44,197 bases of DNA from SIG653 sp045577455 (lineage in GTDB: Bacteria; Bacillota; Clostridia; Oscillospirales; CAG-382). The position numbers and the translations under genes are program-made. The notes beneath the pieces were generated by a model. It saw only the letters and a list, made by a program, of their open reading frames with translations, had not been told where the DNA came from and made no database searches. Below, piece after piece: positions 1-7,949 of this stretch; within the stretch, counting starts at the first letter, position 1; each line of letters opens with the position of its first letter. The stretch is from NCBI GenBank assembly GCA_045577455.1, contig JAZNIJ010000219.1, positions 1-44,197 of the forward strand, in the 5' to 3' direction.

Positions 1-88
1 GATATTGAATTTGCCTGTGATGAAAAAGCAATAAAAAGTATGAATGACTCAGAAAAGGCAGATTATGCTCAGGCGTTGCTTTCTTGCA
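1..88. repeat. Artefactual duplicate of 172-259
   Basis: These 88 bases are identical to 172-259. The two copies are separated only by library-adapter sequence, so this is a read-through chimera and not a biological repeat. The open frame of the first copy runs into the adapter and stops there. It should be trimmed from the assembly. Confidence 0.93.
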
Positions 89-171
89 AGTCGGAGGCCA
101 AGCGGACTTAGGAAGACAAGTGTTAACTACAACTCCTTGGCTCACAGAACGACATGGCTACGATCCGACTT
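88..171. other. DNBSEQ/MGI library adapter contamination
   Basis: Positions 88-119 match the MGI/BGI forward adapter as I remember it (begins AAGTCGGAGGCC, ends GGAAGACAA) with one substitution near position 106. Positions 120-129 are a 10-base stretch where the sample barcode would sit. Positions 130-171 match the reverse complement of the other adapter (begins CAACTCCTTGGC, ends GATCCGACTT). The ATG at 154 that would appear to start the first gene lies inside the adapter, so the residues MATIRL are artificial. Confidence 0.95.
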
Positions 172-2499
172 GATATTGAATTTGCCTGTGATGAAAAAGC
201 AATAAAAAGTATGAATGACTCAGAAAAGGCAGATTATGCTCAGGCGTTGCTTTCTTGCAGTATTAAAAAAAGATATGTTTCCGCTTGCCCTGTTGCATTT
301 GGCGAGTCGGGAGTAAAGGGGAGGATTTTATCTGTGATTAACTACAAAAAGCCCAGCTTTTGGATAATTGTTGCATCAATTATCGCCTGCGTTTTTGTTG
401 CTGTTTTCCTTCTCACTGCACCAAACAATAAAGACGGAATAACAGAAGAGTTATCCGGCATCGTTTCTGAAGAAGCATCCGAAGAAAATTCCACAGAACA
501 ATCTGAAACCCCATCCGAAGAACAATCCGAAGCAATTTCGGAGGAACAATCGGAAGATGCAGAAAATGTCTCAAAAGAATATATCCTTTCTGATGATATA
601 ACGGCAGAGCTTAAAGAGGGTGTTTTGACAATAAGGGGAAAGGGAAATATGCCCGAATATACTGACGAAGCTGCTGTGCCGTGGAAAGACAATAAACAAA
701 AAATAAATAAAGCTATAATAGAAGATGGAATAACATCAATATCGGGTTTTTCATTCTATAATTGCAACAATCTTACATCTGTAACAATTCCCCGAACTGT
801 AAATATTATTGGTAAGTCGGCGTTTTTCCTTTGCGGAAAGCTGGAAAAAATCGATATTCCCCAAACGGTAACGGCAATAGGAGAGGGGGCTTTCTCCAAC
901 TGTCAATCCCTTAAAGCAATAACCATTCCAAATATAACAACTATAGAAAATCATACCTTTTCCCATTGCTTTGGGTTGAAAACAATAGCAATTCCCCCTT
1001 CTGTAACATCAATAGGGAAATACGCCTTCTATGCTTGCGAAGAGCTTGAAAGCGTTACAATTCCAAACACAATAAAAACTCTTGATGAATTCGTTTTTAG
1101 CGATTGCGTGAGCTTAAAATTCGTAACCATTCCAAACTCGGTTGTAACCATTGGCAAAGAAGCATTTTCTTATTGTTCATCCATTGTTGAAATGATAATT
1201 CCATCGTCTGTAACAAATATTGGCGAAAACGCTTTTTTACAATGTTCATCCCTTGAAACCGTAACAATTCCAAAAACCGTAACTGCTTTTGGAAAAGAGG
1301 CGTTCAAAAATTGCTCTGTGCTTAAAGAAGTAAATTACAACGGGACAAAATCAAATTGGGAGTCGATTTCCAAAGGTTCAAATTGGAATTACGGTATGAT
1401 TTCCTGCACAGTATCTTGCACCGACGGAAATATACCTTTGGCCGGTGGGGTGGTATATCCCCAATTAACAATCAGCTTTAAGGGTTTTGATAACTCTGAA
1501 TTGGATTTTACCGATGTTGCAAATATAGATATGCCTGAGTTCGCAAGTGGAATTCAAATATCATCAAATCAGACAGTGGGTAATTTTAAATTCATTCGTA
1601 TTTCGTATGACAGTGAGGGAAAACCATATTCAAGCGGAATATTGTACAGCAATGAATCCCTTGCGGCAAACGATGTGTTTTCCGTAAGAACCTCAATAAG
1701 AAAAGAGTTTTCAAACCGAGGCATATCGTATACAAATTATTGGGGAGATACATTTTATGCCGTTATTGAGTATAACAAGGTAGGAAATCTCACCCTTACG
1801 CCATTTGCAGAAACAGAAAGAAAAAATGTTAACACAGAAATATATAAAGTAAATGAAAATTCCCTTGTTCCCGTAAATGTTACTTTTGACGGAACTGCCG
1901 AGGGAATAGTGTCATCGCTCATAAGTAACGGTGCGCTTTGTGAAGGGATAGAGATAAACTTTTTTTACATAGAAAACGGTGTTGCTCATATAGATTTTAA
2001 TCAGAAATATAAAGAGTATCTTGCTTCTGTAAATGAAAGTATGGGCATAGAGTGCGTTGTAAACTCTTTGTTTGCTTTTTACGGTGATAAGGGAGTGAAA
2101 AGAGTTGTTATAACCGTAAACGATAGGGAAGTGAGAAACGGAAATGTGCTTTTCCACAGTGCGGCGGTGGATAATAACATTTATGCATTGCTTTATCTGT
2201 TTGATGTGAATTCCATATCCTTATATACATACCCTGTTTCTTTTGACGGAAAAGCCGAAGGACTTATTTCACAGCTTGTGAAACATTCGGGATGGAACGG
2301 AGACATAGGAATAAATTCATTCAATATAAGTGGAAACACCGCAGTTATTGATATGAACACCGCCTTTGGCGACTCCATAGGTGGGCTTATGTCGGAAGCT
2401 ATGGTGGATTGCGTAAAAGAAACAATTCGCAGTTATTACAATGTGAAAAAAGTTGAATTAACCATAGACGGAGTGCCGTTCAAGAGCTTGTATGCTTGA
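172..2499 (+). CDS. M56/BlaR1-like protein C-terminal part fused to LRR and two GerMN domains (5' truncated)
   Basis: The gene is cut at its 5' end by the contig edge; its apparent start codon at 154 is adapter. The first about 60 residues (DIEFACDEK, then ALLSC, then PVAFGESGVKGR) resemble the cytoplasmic stretch of M56 (BlaR1/MecR1-type) peptidases just before the last membrane segment. The hydrophobic segment NYKKPSFWIIVASIIACVF follows. The exported part has an acidic Ser/Glu linker, then about ten BspA-like leucine-rich repeats with the core VTIPxxVxxIGxxAFxxC, a beta-rich stretch without a recognised family, and two GerMN-like domains (one after NSLVPVNVTFDG, one from YPVSFDGKAEG to the end). 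GerMN domains are known from GerM of spore-formers. BlaR1-type proteins usually sense beta-lactams and cleave a BlaI repressor; the peptidase half lies outside the window, so activity cannot be judged. The fusion suggests an extracellular sensor of unknown ligand. Confidence 0.75.
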   Translation, partial: DIEFACDEKAIKSMNDSEKADYAQALLSCSIKKRYVSACPVAFGESGVKGRILSVINYKKPSFWIIVASIIACVFVAVFLLTAPNNKDGITEELSGIVSEEASEENSTEQSETPSEEQSEAISEEQSEDAENVSKEYILSDDITAELKEGVLTIRGKGNMPEYTDEAAVPWKDNKQKINKAIIEDGITSISGFSFYNCNNLTSVTIPRTVNIIGKSAFFLCGKLEKIDIPQTVTAIGEGAFSNCQSLKAITIPNITTIENHTFSHCFGLKTIAIPPSVTSIGKYAFYACEELESVTIPNTIKTLDEFVFSDCVSLKFVTIPNSVVTIGKEAFSYCSSIVEMIIPSSVTNIGENAFLQCSSLETVTIPKTVTAFGKEAFKNCSVLKEVNYNGTKSNWESISKGSNWNYGMISCTVSCTDGNIPLAGGVVYPQLTISFKGFDNSELDFTDVANIDMPEFASGIQISSNQTVGNFKFIRISYDSEGKPYSSGILYSNESLAANDVFSVRTSIRKEFSNRGISYTNYWGDTFYAVIEYNKVGNLTLTPFAETERKNVNTEIYKVNENSLVPVNVTFDGTAEGIVSSLISNGALCEGIEINFFYIENGVAHIDFNQKYKEYLASVNESMGIECVVNSLFAFYGDKGVKRVVITVNDREVRNGNVLFHSAAVDNNIYALLYLFDVNSISLYTYPVSFDGKAEGLISQLVKHSGWNGDIGINSFNISGNTAVIDMNTAFGDSIGGLMSEAMVDCVKETIRSYYNVKKVELTIDGVPFKSLYA

Positions 2500-2627
2500 A
2501 AGTGAAAGCAGAATGTAATTGTTGTTTATGATGTTTCACTTAAAGTAAATATATCAGCACTTTGAATTTATAATATTTTACCTCTTTTTAAGTTAAAATA
2601 TAGCTATAACGATAAAGGGGTGGAATA

Positions 2628-2858
2628 ATGAAAACCGAGTTTCCCGAAAAATATATAACTCTTGGGTTGAAAATTTCGTATTATAGAAGAAAAGCAGGTT
2701 ATACGCAAGAATATTTTGCGGAGCTTATAGGAAAAAGTGTGAGCTTTGTAGGACAGGTTGAGGGTACGGGAACAATACGGGGAATTTCTCTTGAAACCTT
2801 GTTTAAAATTTCTCAGGTATTGAAAATACAACCGTCAAAGCTGTTAGAGGACGATTGA
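2628..2858 (+). CDS. Small XRE-family helix-turn-helix regulator
   Basis: This 76-residue protein is almost entirely one Cro/C1-type helix-turn-helix: LGLKISYYRRKAGYTQEYFA forms the first helices, ELIGKSVSFVGQVEG the recognition part, and SLETLFKISQVLKIQPSKLL the closing helices. There is no sensor or dimerisation domain. The start has a purine-rich site (GGGGTGG) about 6 bases upstream. It lies 128 bp after the sensor-like gene and ends at a bidirectional terminator. Such single-domain regulators usually bind operators as dimers; the target is unknown, and the upstream gene is only a candidate by position. Confidence 0.85.
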   Translation: MKTEFPEKYITLGLKISYYRRKAGYTQEYFAELIGKSVSFVGQVEGTGTIRGISLETLFKISQVLKIQPSKLLEDD

Positions 2859-2900
2859 AACAAATACAGAATAACAGCTTGTTAAAGTAAACACAATACA

Positions 2901-2948
2901 AAAAAAGCAGTTGTAAATCCTTTTTATGAATTTACAACTGCTGTTTTT
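2901..2948. terminator. Bidirectional intrinsic terminator
   Basis: There is a perfect 13-bp stem: AGCAGTTGTAAAT at 2906-2918 pairs with 2930-2942. An A-run lies to the left and a T-run (2944-2948) to the right, so it can end both the XRE gene (plus) and the dapA-dapB-ddh operon (minus). Confidence 0.88.
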
Positions 2949-2949
2949 A

Positions 2950-3927
2950 TTAAAGCATAGTGGCAAAAAGCTCTTCGGGTGATTTTTCGGAAAGATATAT
3001 GGGTGGAATTTCAAAAATTGTTTTACACCCTGTAAAGCCCTCTTTTTTCATGCGAACCGCAGCTCTTGCGAATGCGGTGAGGACGCTTCCCGTAAATTCG
3101 GGGTTAGAATCCAGCTTAAGGGAAAATTCAACGGTTGATATGTTGTTTTTACCTGTTACACCTGTTCTGATAACAGAGCCACCGTGGGGAATTCCGCTGT
3201 GGTCTCTTTCAAATTCTTCCGTTGTTATGAAAGTAACCGTTGTGTCATAGTCTGCAAAATAGTTTGGCATTGTTACAATTGTTTCGCGGATTTTTTCTTT
3301 GTCTGCACCGTCTGCGGCAACTACAAAACATTCACGGGTATGCTTTTCCCTTGTTGTAAGCTCTGGCAGTTCACCGTTTCTCACTCTTTCAACTGCCTCA
3401 CTGCGAGGTACTGTATATTGTTTTGCGTTAACAACACCCTCTATTCTGCGTATTGCATCGGAATGACCTTGGCTTACGCCTTTGCCCCAGAATGTGTAGC
3501 TTTTACCTTGGGGAAGTGATGCTTCTGCATAAAGACGGCTTACGGAGAACAAACCTGGGTCCCAGCCAACGGAAATAACTGCAATATTGTTTCCTTCTTT
3601 CGCGGATTTGTCAACATTGCTTCTGTGGAGTGGGATATTTGCGTGGTTGTCGAAGCTGTCAACAACGGTAAAGTGTTTTGCAAGGAAAGGAGTCATTTCG
3701 GGAAGGTCTGTTGCACTTCCACCACAAATAACAAGAACATCGATTTCATCTTTAAGGGATAAAACATCGTCAAATGACACAATTTTAACACCTTCGGTTG
3801 CAATTTTCAAATCCTTGCGCCTTGAAACAACTGCGGTTAAAACCATATCTTTATTTTGCTTTATTGCGTTTTCAACGCCCTTGCCCAAATTTCCGTAACC
3901 TGAAATGGCAACTCTGATTTTTTCCAT
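2950..3927 (-). CDS. ddh: meso-Diaminopimelate D-dehydrogenase
   Basis: Ddh catalyses NADPH-dependent reductive amination of L-2-amino-6-oxopimelate (tetrahydrodipicolinate form) to meso-diaminopimelate in one step, bypassing the succinylase/acetylase routes. The 325 residues match the family length. The N-terminal Rossmann motif is VAISGYGNLGKGVENAI. Typical Ddh stretches follow: VICGGSATDLPE, VDSFDNH, VSVGWDPGLFS, FWGKGVSQGHSDAIRRI and MPNYFADYDTTV. The start is supported by AAGGAG 6 bases upstream. It is the last gene of the dapA-dapB-ddh operon, 32 bp after dapB, and is presumably under the lysine riboswitch upstream of dapA. Because Ddh makes the DAP needed for both peptidoglycan and lysine, this operon should carry out the route from aspartate semialdehyde to meso-DAP. 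Confidence 0.95.
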   Translation of the reverse strand: MEKIRVAISGYGNLGKGVENAIKQNKDMVLTAVVSRRKDLKIATEGVKIVSFDDVLSLKDEIDVLVICGGSATDLPEMTPFLAKHFTVVDSFDNHANIPLHRSNVDKSAKEGNNIAVISVGWDPGLFSVSRLYAEASLPQGKSYTFWGKGVSQGHSDAIRRIEGVVNAKQYTVPRSEAVERVRNGELPELTTREKHTRECFVVAADGADKEKIRETIVTMPNYFADYDTTVTFITTEEFERDHSGIPHGGSVIRTGVTGKNNISTVEFSLKLDSNPEFTGSVLTAFARAAVRMKKEGFTGCKTIFEIPPIYLSEKSPEELFATML

Positions 3928-3959
3928 ATATACTCCTTACAAATCCAATTTAAAATACA

Positions 3960-4712
3960 TTAAATGCGAATAATGTCCGCCATATCGTATGCGCCTGCTG
4001 TTTTCTCAATAAGAAACTCTGCGGCAGAAACTGCACCTTCTGCAAAAACTCGTCTGTCAAATGCTTCGTGCTTCAATGTAATCTGCTGTGAGCCGGTGTT
4101 GATAATAACCTCGTGATCACCAACAATATTGCCTGCACGAACAGCGTGGATTCCAAGCTCATTGGGTGTTCTCACACCGTAACCGCTTCTGCCCATATTA
4201 TATTCAAGCTCAGGGCGAACAGATTTGATTTTATCTGCAATAAGCAAGGCGGTTCCGCTTGGTGCATCTGCTTTTTTGTTGTGGTGCTTTTCAATTATTT
4301 CAATGTCTGCACTTCCAAACAAAGCGGTTGCAACTCTTGAAACTTCTGCAAGAAATGCAATTCCAACAGACATATTTGCACTTCTGAAAAGGGGAATGCT
4401 TTGGGATGCGGTTTTAATTATTTCAAGTTCTTCTTCGGTTTGACCTGTTGAACAAAGAACAAGGGGGAGATTTCTGCTGACTGCATAATCTGTAACCGAT
4501 TTCGTTGCAAGATGGCTTGAAAAATCTATAATAACATCCGCTTCACCACTGAATTCTTCAAGAGAATTATAACAGAGGGAAGGTGCATCGGTTGTATATC
4601 CCATATCAACGAATGCAACAACATTGTGCTTGCTTTCTTCTATAACTTGAGACAGCACTTTACCCATACGGCCGAGAGCACCGTGAACAATAATCTTCAT
4701 TGATTTTTTCAT
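3960..4712 (-). CDS. dapB: 4-Hydroxy-tetrahydrodipicolinate reductase
   Basis: DapB reduces the DapA product to tetrahydrodipicolinate with NAD(P)H. The 250 residues carry the nucleotide-binding motif VHGALGRMGKVL at the N-terminus, the conserved STGQTEEEL region, and the catalytic/substrate-binding block EKHHNKKADAPSGTALLIAD, where the His-His and Lys are the family's catalytic residues. The end is typical (SAAEFLIEKTAGAYDMADI). The start used has AAAGGA 10 bases upstream. It is the middle gene of the operon, 62 bp after dapA and 32 bp before ddh. Nothing unusual was seen. Confidence 0.96.
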   Translation of the reverse strand: MKKSMKIIVHGALGRMGKVLSQVIEESKHNVVAFVDMGYTTDAPSLCYNSLEEFSGEADVIIDFSSHLATKSVTDYAVSRNLPLVLCSTGQTEEELEIIKTASQSIPLFRSANMSVGIAFLAEVSRVATALFGSADIEIIEKHHNKKADAPSGTALLIADKIKSVRPELEYNMGRSGYGVRTPNELGIHAVRAGNIVGDHEVIINTGSQQITLKHEAFDRRVFAEGAVSAAEFLIEKTAGAYDMADIIRI

Positions 4713-4774
4713 AATACTATCCTTTTCGGTTGGGGGTTTAACCCTTATTGTTAAAAGTGAATCTTAATGGCAAA

Positions 4775-5665
4775 TTAAATAATACCGTGTTTTTTCATTG
4801 ATGCTTTCAAAACTGCAAAGTGGTCATCTTCCATCTGGGTGAGTGGGAGGCGAAGATAGTTTTCGCAATATCCCATAAGACTCATTGCCGCTTTTACGGG
4901 AATTGGGTTAACTTCGCAGAAAAGTGCGTTTATCAAGTCGAGGTAATGGCATTGGAGCTTTGCGGCTTCTGCACCGTTACCGTTCATATATGCCTTGCAA
5001 AGATTGGATGTTTCCTTTGGCAAAAGGTTGGAAAGAACGGAAATAACACCTTTACCGCCCATAGAGAGAACGGGAACTATCTGGTCATCGTTACCTGAAT
5101 AAATATCAAGCTTATCGCCTGCCAAAGCAAAGGTTTCAACAATCTTTGAAAGATTTCCGTTTGCTTCTTTAACGGCGGTTATCATAGGATGTTCTGCCAA
5201 TTTAACATATGTTGATGGCTCAATGTTAATTCCTGTTCTGGAAGGAACATTGTAAACAATAACAGGCACATTACTGTTGTCTGCAATTACATTATACATT
5301 TTAACGAGACCGTTTTGGGTTGCTTTGTTGTAATATGGAGTAACAACAAGAACAGCATCTGCACCAACTCTTGAAGAAAATCTTGTCAGGTCAATAGCAT
5401 AGTCGGTTTCGTTTGAACCGGTACCTGCAATAATGGGAACAGCACCCGATGCAGTTTTAACGGTGAATTCAATTGCTTTTCTGTGTTCGGCGTCTGTAAG
5501 GGTTGAGCCCTCGCCCGTTGTTCCACAAACAACAATAGCATCAATGCCGGAATCAATCTGCCATGTTATAATGCGTTCAAATTGTTTATAGTCAACACCC
5601 TTGTCTGTGAGAGGGGTAATAATTGCAGTTGCCGCACCTTCGAATAATGGAGTTTCTCTTTTCAT
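4775..5665 (-). CDS. dapA: 4-Hydroxy-tetrahydrodipicolinate synthase
   Basis: DapA condenses pyruvate and aspartate semialdehyde, the committed step to DAP and lysine. The 296-residue TIM-barrel protein shows GTTGEGSTL (substrate threonines), VTPYYNKATQNGL, VIVYNVPSRTGI (proton-relay Tyr and Arg), and ITAVKEANGN with the Schiff-base Lys. I chose the ATG at 5665 rather than the in-frame ATG at 5680, because AAAGGA lies 6-7 bases before the former and directly abuts the latter. It is the first gene of dapA-dapB-ddh, transcribed behind a lysine riboswitch and an intrinsic terminator, so expression should fall when lysine is plentiful. Confidence 0.96.
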   Translation of the reverse strand: MKRETPLFEGAATAIITPLTDKGVDYKQFERIITWQIDSGIDAIVVCGTTGEGSTLTDAEHRKAIEFTVKTASGAVPIIAGTGSNETDYAIDLTRFSSRVGADAVLVVTPYYNKATQNGLVKMYNVIADNSNVPVIVYNVPSRTGINIEPSTYVKLAEHPMITAVKEANGNLSKIVETFALAGDKLDIYSGNDDQIVPVLSMGGKGVISVLSNLLPKETSNLCKAYMNGNGAEAAKLQCHYLDLINALFCEVNPIPVKAAMSLMGYCENYLRLPLTQMEDDHFAVLKASMKKHGII

Positions 5666-5739
5666 AATAAATCCTTTCATTAAAGTTTAAAAGCAAAGCC
5701 CCTAAACTTTCAATATATAATATTTTTTTCTTTTACAAA

Positions 5740-5770
5740 CAAAAAAACAGGAAAAGCTAACGCTATCCTG
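5740..5770 (-). terminator. Riboswitch expression-platform terminator
   Basis: On the minus strand a hairpin (CAGGA...TCCTG, with AGC/GCT continuing the stem; plus-strand 5748-5770) is followed by a run of seven T (plus-strand A-run 5741-5747). It lies between the lysine aptamer and dapA. A second hairpin (ATACAGCC/GGCTGTAT, 5787-5808) just before it may be part of the terminator/antiterminator switch. Confidence 0.8.
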
Positions 5771-5816
5771 CTTTAAAAAGTCTTCTATACAGCCCAAAGC
5801 GGCTGTATTTTGACGT

Positions 5817-5985
5817 TCAGATAGCCCTCCGTTAAAAACGACAGCCAAAGAGATGTTATCCCTTTGTCCAGACCCAACTTTACGCATTATCAGGTCTTCG
5901 GCAGTTGCCCCTTTGGTTGCACCGATGATTAAGCCCGCGCCGGCTCTACGGTACGCTACTCTTGACTAACCGCGCCTCTATCAAT
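5817..5985 (-). promoter_or_regulatory. Lysine riboswitch (L box)
   Basis: Read on the minus strand, the leader starts with the P1 strand GATAG (5978-5982), then GAGGCGCGG, the conserved loop-E type element CAAGAGTAG, the conserved GCCGAAG element, and closes with CTATC (5820-5824). These match the known L-box consensus in order. The five-way-junction aptamer is followed by a terminator hairpin and then dapA, the expected OFF-switch arrangement. Identification is by conserved elements read by eye; a covariance-model search was not run. Confidence 0.93.
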
Positions 5986-5998
5986 AAACTGTGTTTCA

Positions 5999-6027
5999 AT
6001 TCTAACATAAAATACAATTTCTGTCAA
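5999..6027 (-). promoter_or_regulatory. Promoter of the lysine-riboswitch leader
   Basis: On the minus strand a consensus -35 TTGACA (6022-6027) is separated by 17 bp from -10 TAGAAT (5999-6004). Initiation would fall about 5992, a few bases before the aptamer P1 strand, which fits the riboswitch exactly. Confidence 0.88.
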
Positions 6028-6174
6028 CAGGTTTTTTCTTGTCAATATGTCGAAAAAAACTGCAAAAAACAGGGGTATTTTTGTTGCAATTGCTTTTGAA
6101 TTGCATAAAAAAATTTTTTTTATGTTTTTTAGAATTTTTAAAGTCATAAGGCGCTGTCTAAAACCGCTTTGGAA
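6028..6174. other. AT-rich spacer, no gene seen
   Basis: The stretch between the dapA leader promoter and the terminator of the next minus-strand gene is AT-rich with long A and T runs. I see no ribosome binding site with a plausible frame. The plus-strand open frame here that runs into 6580 is the shadow of the repeat-rich gene on the other strand. Confidence 0.6.
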
Positions 6175-6209
6175 AAAGGATATTCAACGGAAAACATTGA
6201 ATATCCTTT
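6175..6209 (-). terminator. Terminator of the surface-protein gene
   Basis: AAAGGATATTCAA (6175-6187) pairs perfectly with 6197-6209 around a 9-base loop. On the minus strand the stem ends in CTTTTTCC. It lies 19 bp after the stop of the gene at 6229-7131. Confidence 0.82.
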
Positions 6210-6228
6210 ATTGGTATATTATTGAATT

Positions 6229-7131
6229 TTATTTTTTCTTAACGATAACAATAACAACGCCTGCGATAACAATAACACCGGCAATTATGCCAATGATGAT
6301 ACCAACGCTGATTTCGCCTTCAGAATCATTAGCGGTGGATGTTGTTTCAGAAGTAACTTCGGATGCAGCTTCGGATGTTGTTTCGGAAGCTGCCTCAGAT
6401 GTTGCCTCAGATGTTGCTTCTGAAGTAGCTTCAGATGTTGCTTCGGAAGTAACTTCAGATGTATCTTGGGATTCTACAGGAGCAGATGGGTCTGCTTCGA
6501 TATATTCAACTGCTGCATTGTTGATTTCTGTCAAATCAGAAAGAGTTTCAGCATCAATGAGAACTACAGGTGTGTCCTGAGTGCCGTTATATGCTTTTGC
6601 ATCTTCTTCACTGCTGAAAAATGCTATGTATTCAATATCAATGTTGTCCCCTGCTTTAACATGGTCAATTGCTTCTCCGCTGTAAAACTCGTCAAGACGG
6701 TTAATTTCCAATGGGTCGAAACGAATTTTGGAGAAATCAACATCTGTTGAAGAAGATTTCCAAGGGGATGTTTCGGTTGTGTCGGGGTCTGTTGAGTATA
6801 TTGTTGTAAGGTCAACAACAATTGTTTGCCATTTGCCAACATTTTCAGCGTTCCAGTAAATTGGTGTGTGTGGCTCACGAGGAGGGTAGGTATAAAACTG
6901 ACCTACATATGGTACACCGTTAACATCGAGAGCTGTGTTAATTCTGTAGCTGATGGCTACCCATTTAACTGTGTCGGGGTTTACAACTTGAAGAAGTTCA
7001 AGAGTGCCGTATGGGTCCATTTCCGATGCTGTGAAGCGGGAAAAACTTTTTTCTTCTGCCGCAAATGCTCCAACGCTGAAGCAGAGGGTAAGAAGCGCTA
7101 ATGCCATTGCAAATGAAAGAAATTTTTTCAT
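6229..7131 (-). CDS. Secreted repeat-rich surface protein with C-terminal membrane anchor
   Basis: The 300-residue product has a signal peptide (MKKFLSFAMALALLTLCFSV, cleavage near AFAA-EE), an extracellular domain of about 190 residues, a low-complexity stalk of the four-residue unit TSEA and its variants (about residues 225-265), then a hydrophobic segment (about 272-296) and a KKK stop-transfer tail. The globular part has many aromatic residues and a pattern like a beta-sandwich binding domain, but I recognise no family. The layout suggests a membrane-tethered protein that spans the wall through its stalk. The start is supported by AAAGGAG upstream. A 119-bp gap separates it from the upstream HPr-kinase-like gene, so it may have its own promoter. 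The DNA repeat is a 12-bp unit and could vary in copy number. Confidence 0.8.
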   Translation of the reverse strand: MKKFLSFAMALALLTLCFSVGAFAAEEKSFSRFTASEMDPYGTLELLQVVNPDTVKWVAISYRINTALDVNGVPYVGQFYTYPPREPHTPIYWNAENVGKWQTIVVDLTTIYSTDPDTTETSPWKSSSTDVDFSKIRFDPLEINRLDEFYSGEAIDHVKAGDNIDIEYIAFFSSEEDAKAYNGTQDTPVVLIDAETLSDLTEINNAAVEYIEADPSAPVESQDTSEVTSEATSEATSEATSEATSEAASETTSEAASEVTSETTSTANDSEGEISVGIIIGIIAGVIVIAGVVIVIVKKK

Positions 7132-7250
7132 TTTTGTCTCCTTTTTTGTGGATTATTTTATGTGTTTGTTTGTCCCAAAAGGGGTATAAACACTTTTAAA
7201 CAAATTAAGGTATTGATTCTGATAACAGAAATGAAAATGGATAAAACATT

Positions 7251-7946
7251 TTATCTGTTTGCTGTCATCTCGCCAAACGAAACAAAAGCCGCATCATCAT
7301 CTATGTTGCAGAACAATTTGTAAACAGAAACCGACTTTGAAAGCTCGATTGCAAGGGAAAGAATTTTAGCTGTGCTATTAGCGTCCGATGGTATGTGCGA
7401 TTGTTTTAATATAACATCCAAGCCATCTTTTGGAGATAACCGTTCAATTCTGTTTGTTTCGCTTTGTTCGATAAGGCAAATTGCCTTAATAGGGCAGGAA
7501 ATATTTTTTCCCCTTTTGTGTTTCCCCATCCAAGGCGTTCCCCAGACTGTTGGTTTTTCTCTCAAGCTCAAAAGTGGCTTATCGTCATTGATAGCTTCTG
7601 CGCCAAATAAACGTTGCCACTTTTCTCCGTGGGTGGATTTACCCGTACCGCTTGGCGCAGTGAAAATATAGCCATTTTCGTTATATAGCCATGCAGAGCC
7701 ATGAAACATAAATGTCTCATAATCTGCCATATGAAAACAGATTTTTCTGTATAATGCCATAAGCTCGGCAACCATAGGAGAAGATTTGTTGAGCTTAATT
7801 TCAAAATCAATGTCTTTTTCGTCTATAGAAACAAAAAAATCGGGTTTGCCATTAAAAAGATAATCCTTGCAATATTTTTTTGTTGTTTCAAAATTGGAAT
7901 TTATAAATATAACCTTGTCTGCCAGCTTTATAGTGAATTCTATCAT
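7251..7946 (-). CDS. HPr-kinase-like P-loop protein
   Basis: The 231-residue protein contains FHGSAWLY, the Walker A loop TAPSGTGKSTHGEKW (about residues 96-110), NDDKPLL (about 120-126), GTPWMGKHKRG and an ICLIEQ strand. These blocks are typical of HPr-kinase-like/PEP-carboxykinase-type ATPases. Relatives occur with peptide-modification genes, and some lasso-peptide gene clusters carry an HPrK-like kinase that phosphorylates the precursor peptide. It is too short and too different to be the true HPr kinase/phosphorylase HprK. Its ATG lies 3 bases after the stop of the small lipoprotein gene and no Shine-Dalgarno sequence is visible, so translation is probably coupled. Function is unknown; kinase activity is an inference from the fold. 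Confidence 0.75.
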   Translation of the reverse strand: MIEFTIKLADKVIFINSNFETTKKYCKDYLFNGKPDFFVSIDEKDIDFEIKLNKSSPMVAELMALYRKICFHMADYETFMFHGSAWLYNENGYIFTAPSGTGKSTHGEKWQRLFGAEAINDDKPLLSLREKPTVWGTPWMGKHKRGKNISCPIKAICLIEQSETNRIERLSPKDGLDVILKQSHIPSDANSTAKILSLAIELSKSVSVYKLFCNIDDDAAFVSFGEMTANR

Positions 7947-7949
7947 TGT

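Noticed and set aside
154..171. ATG at 154 as start of the first gene
   Set aside because: It lies within library-adapter sequence; real coding sequence begins at 172 without a start codon.
6047..6580. Plus-strand frame of about 177 codons rich in Ala-Ser-Asp-Val
   Set aside because: Shadow of the 12-bp coding repeat of the minus-strand surface protein; no ribosome binding site.
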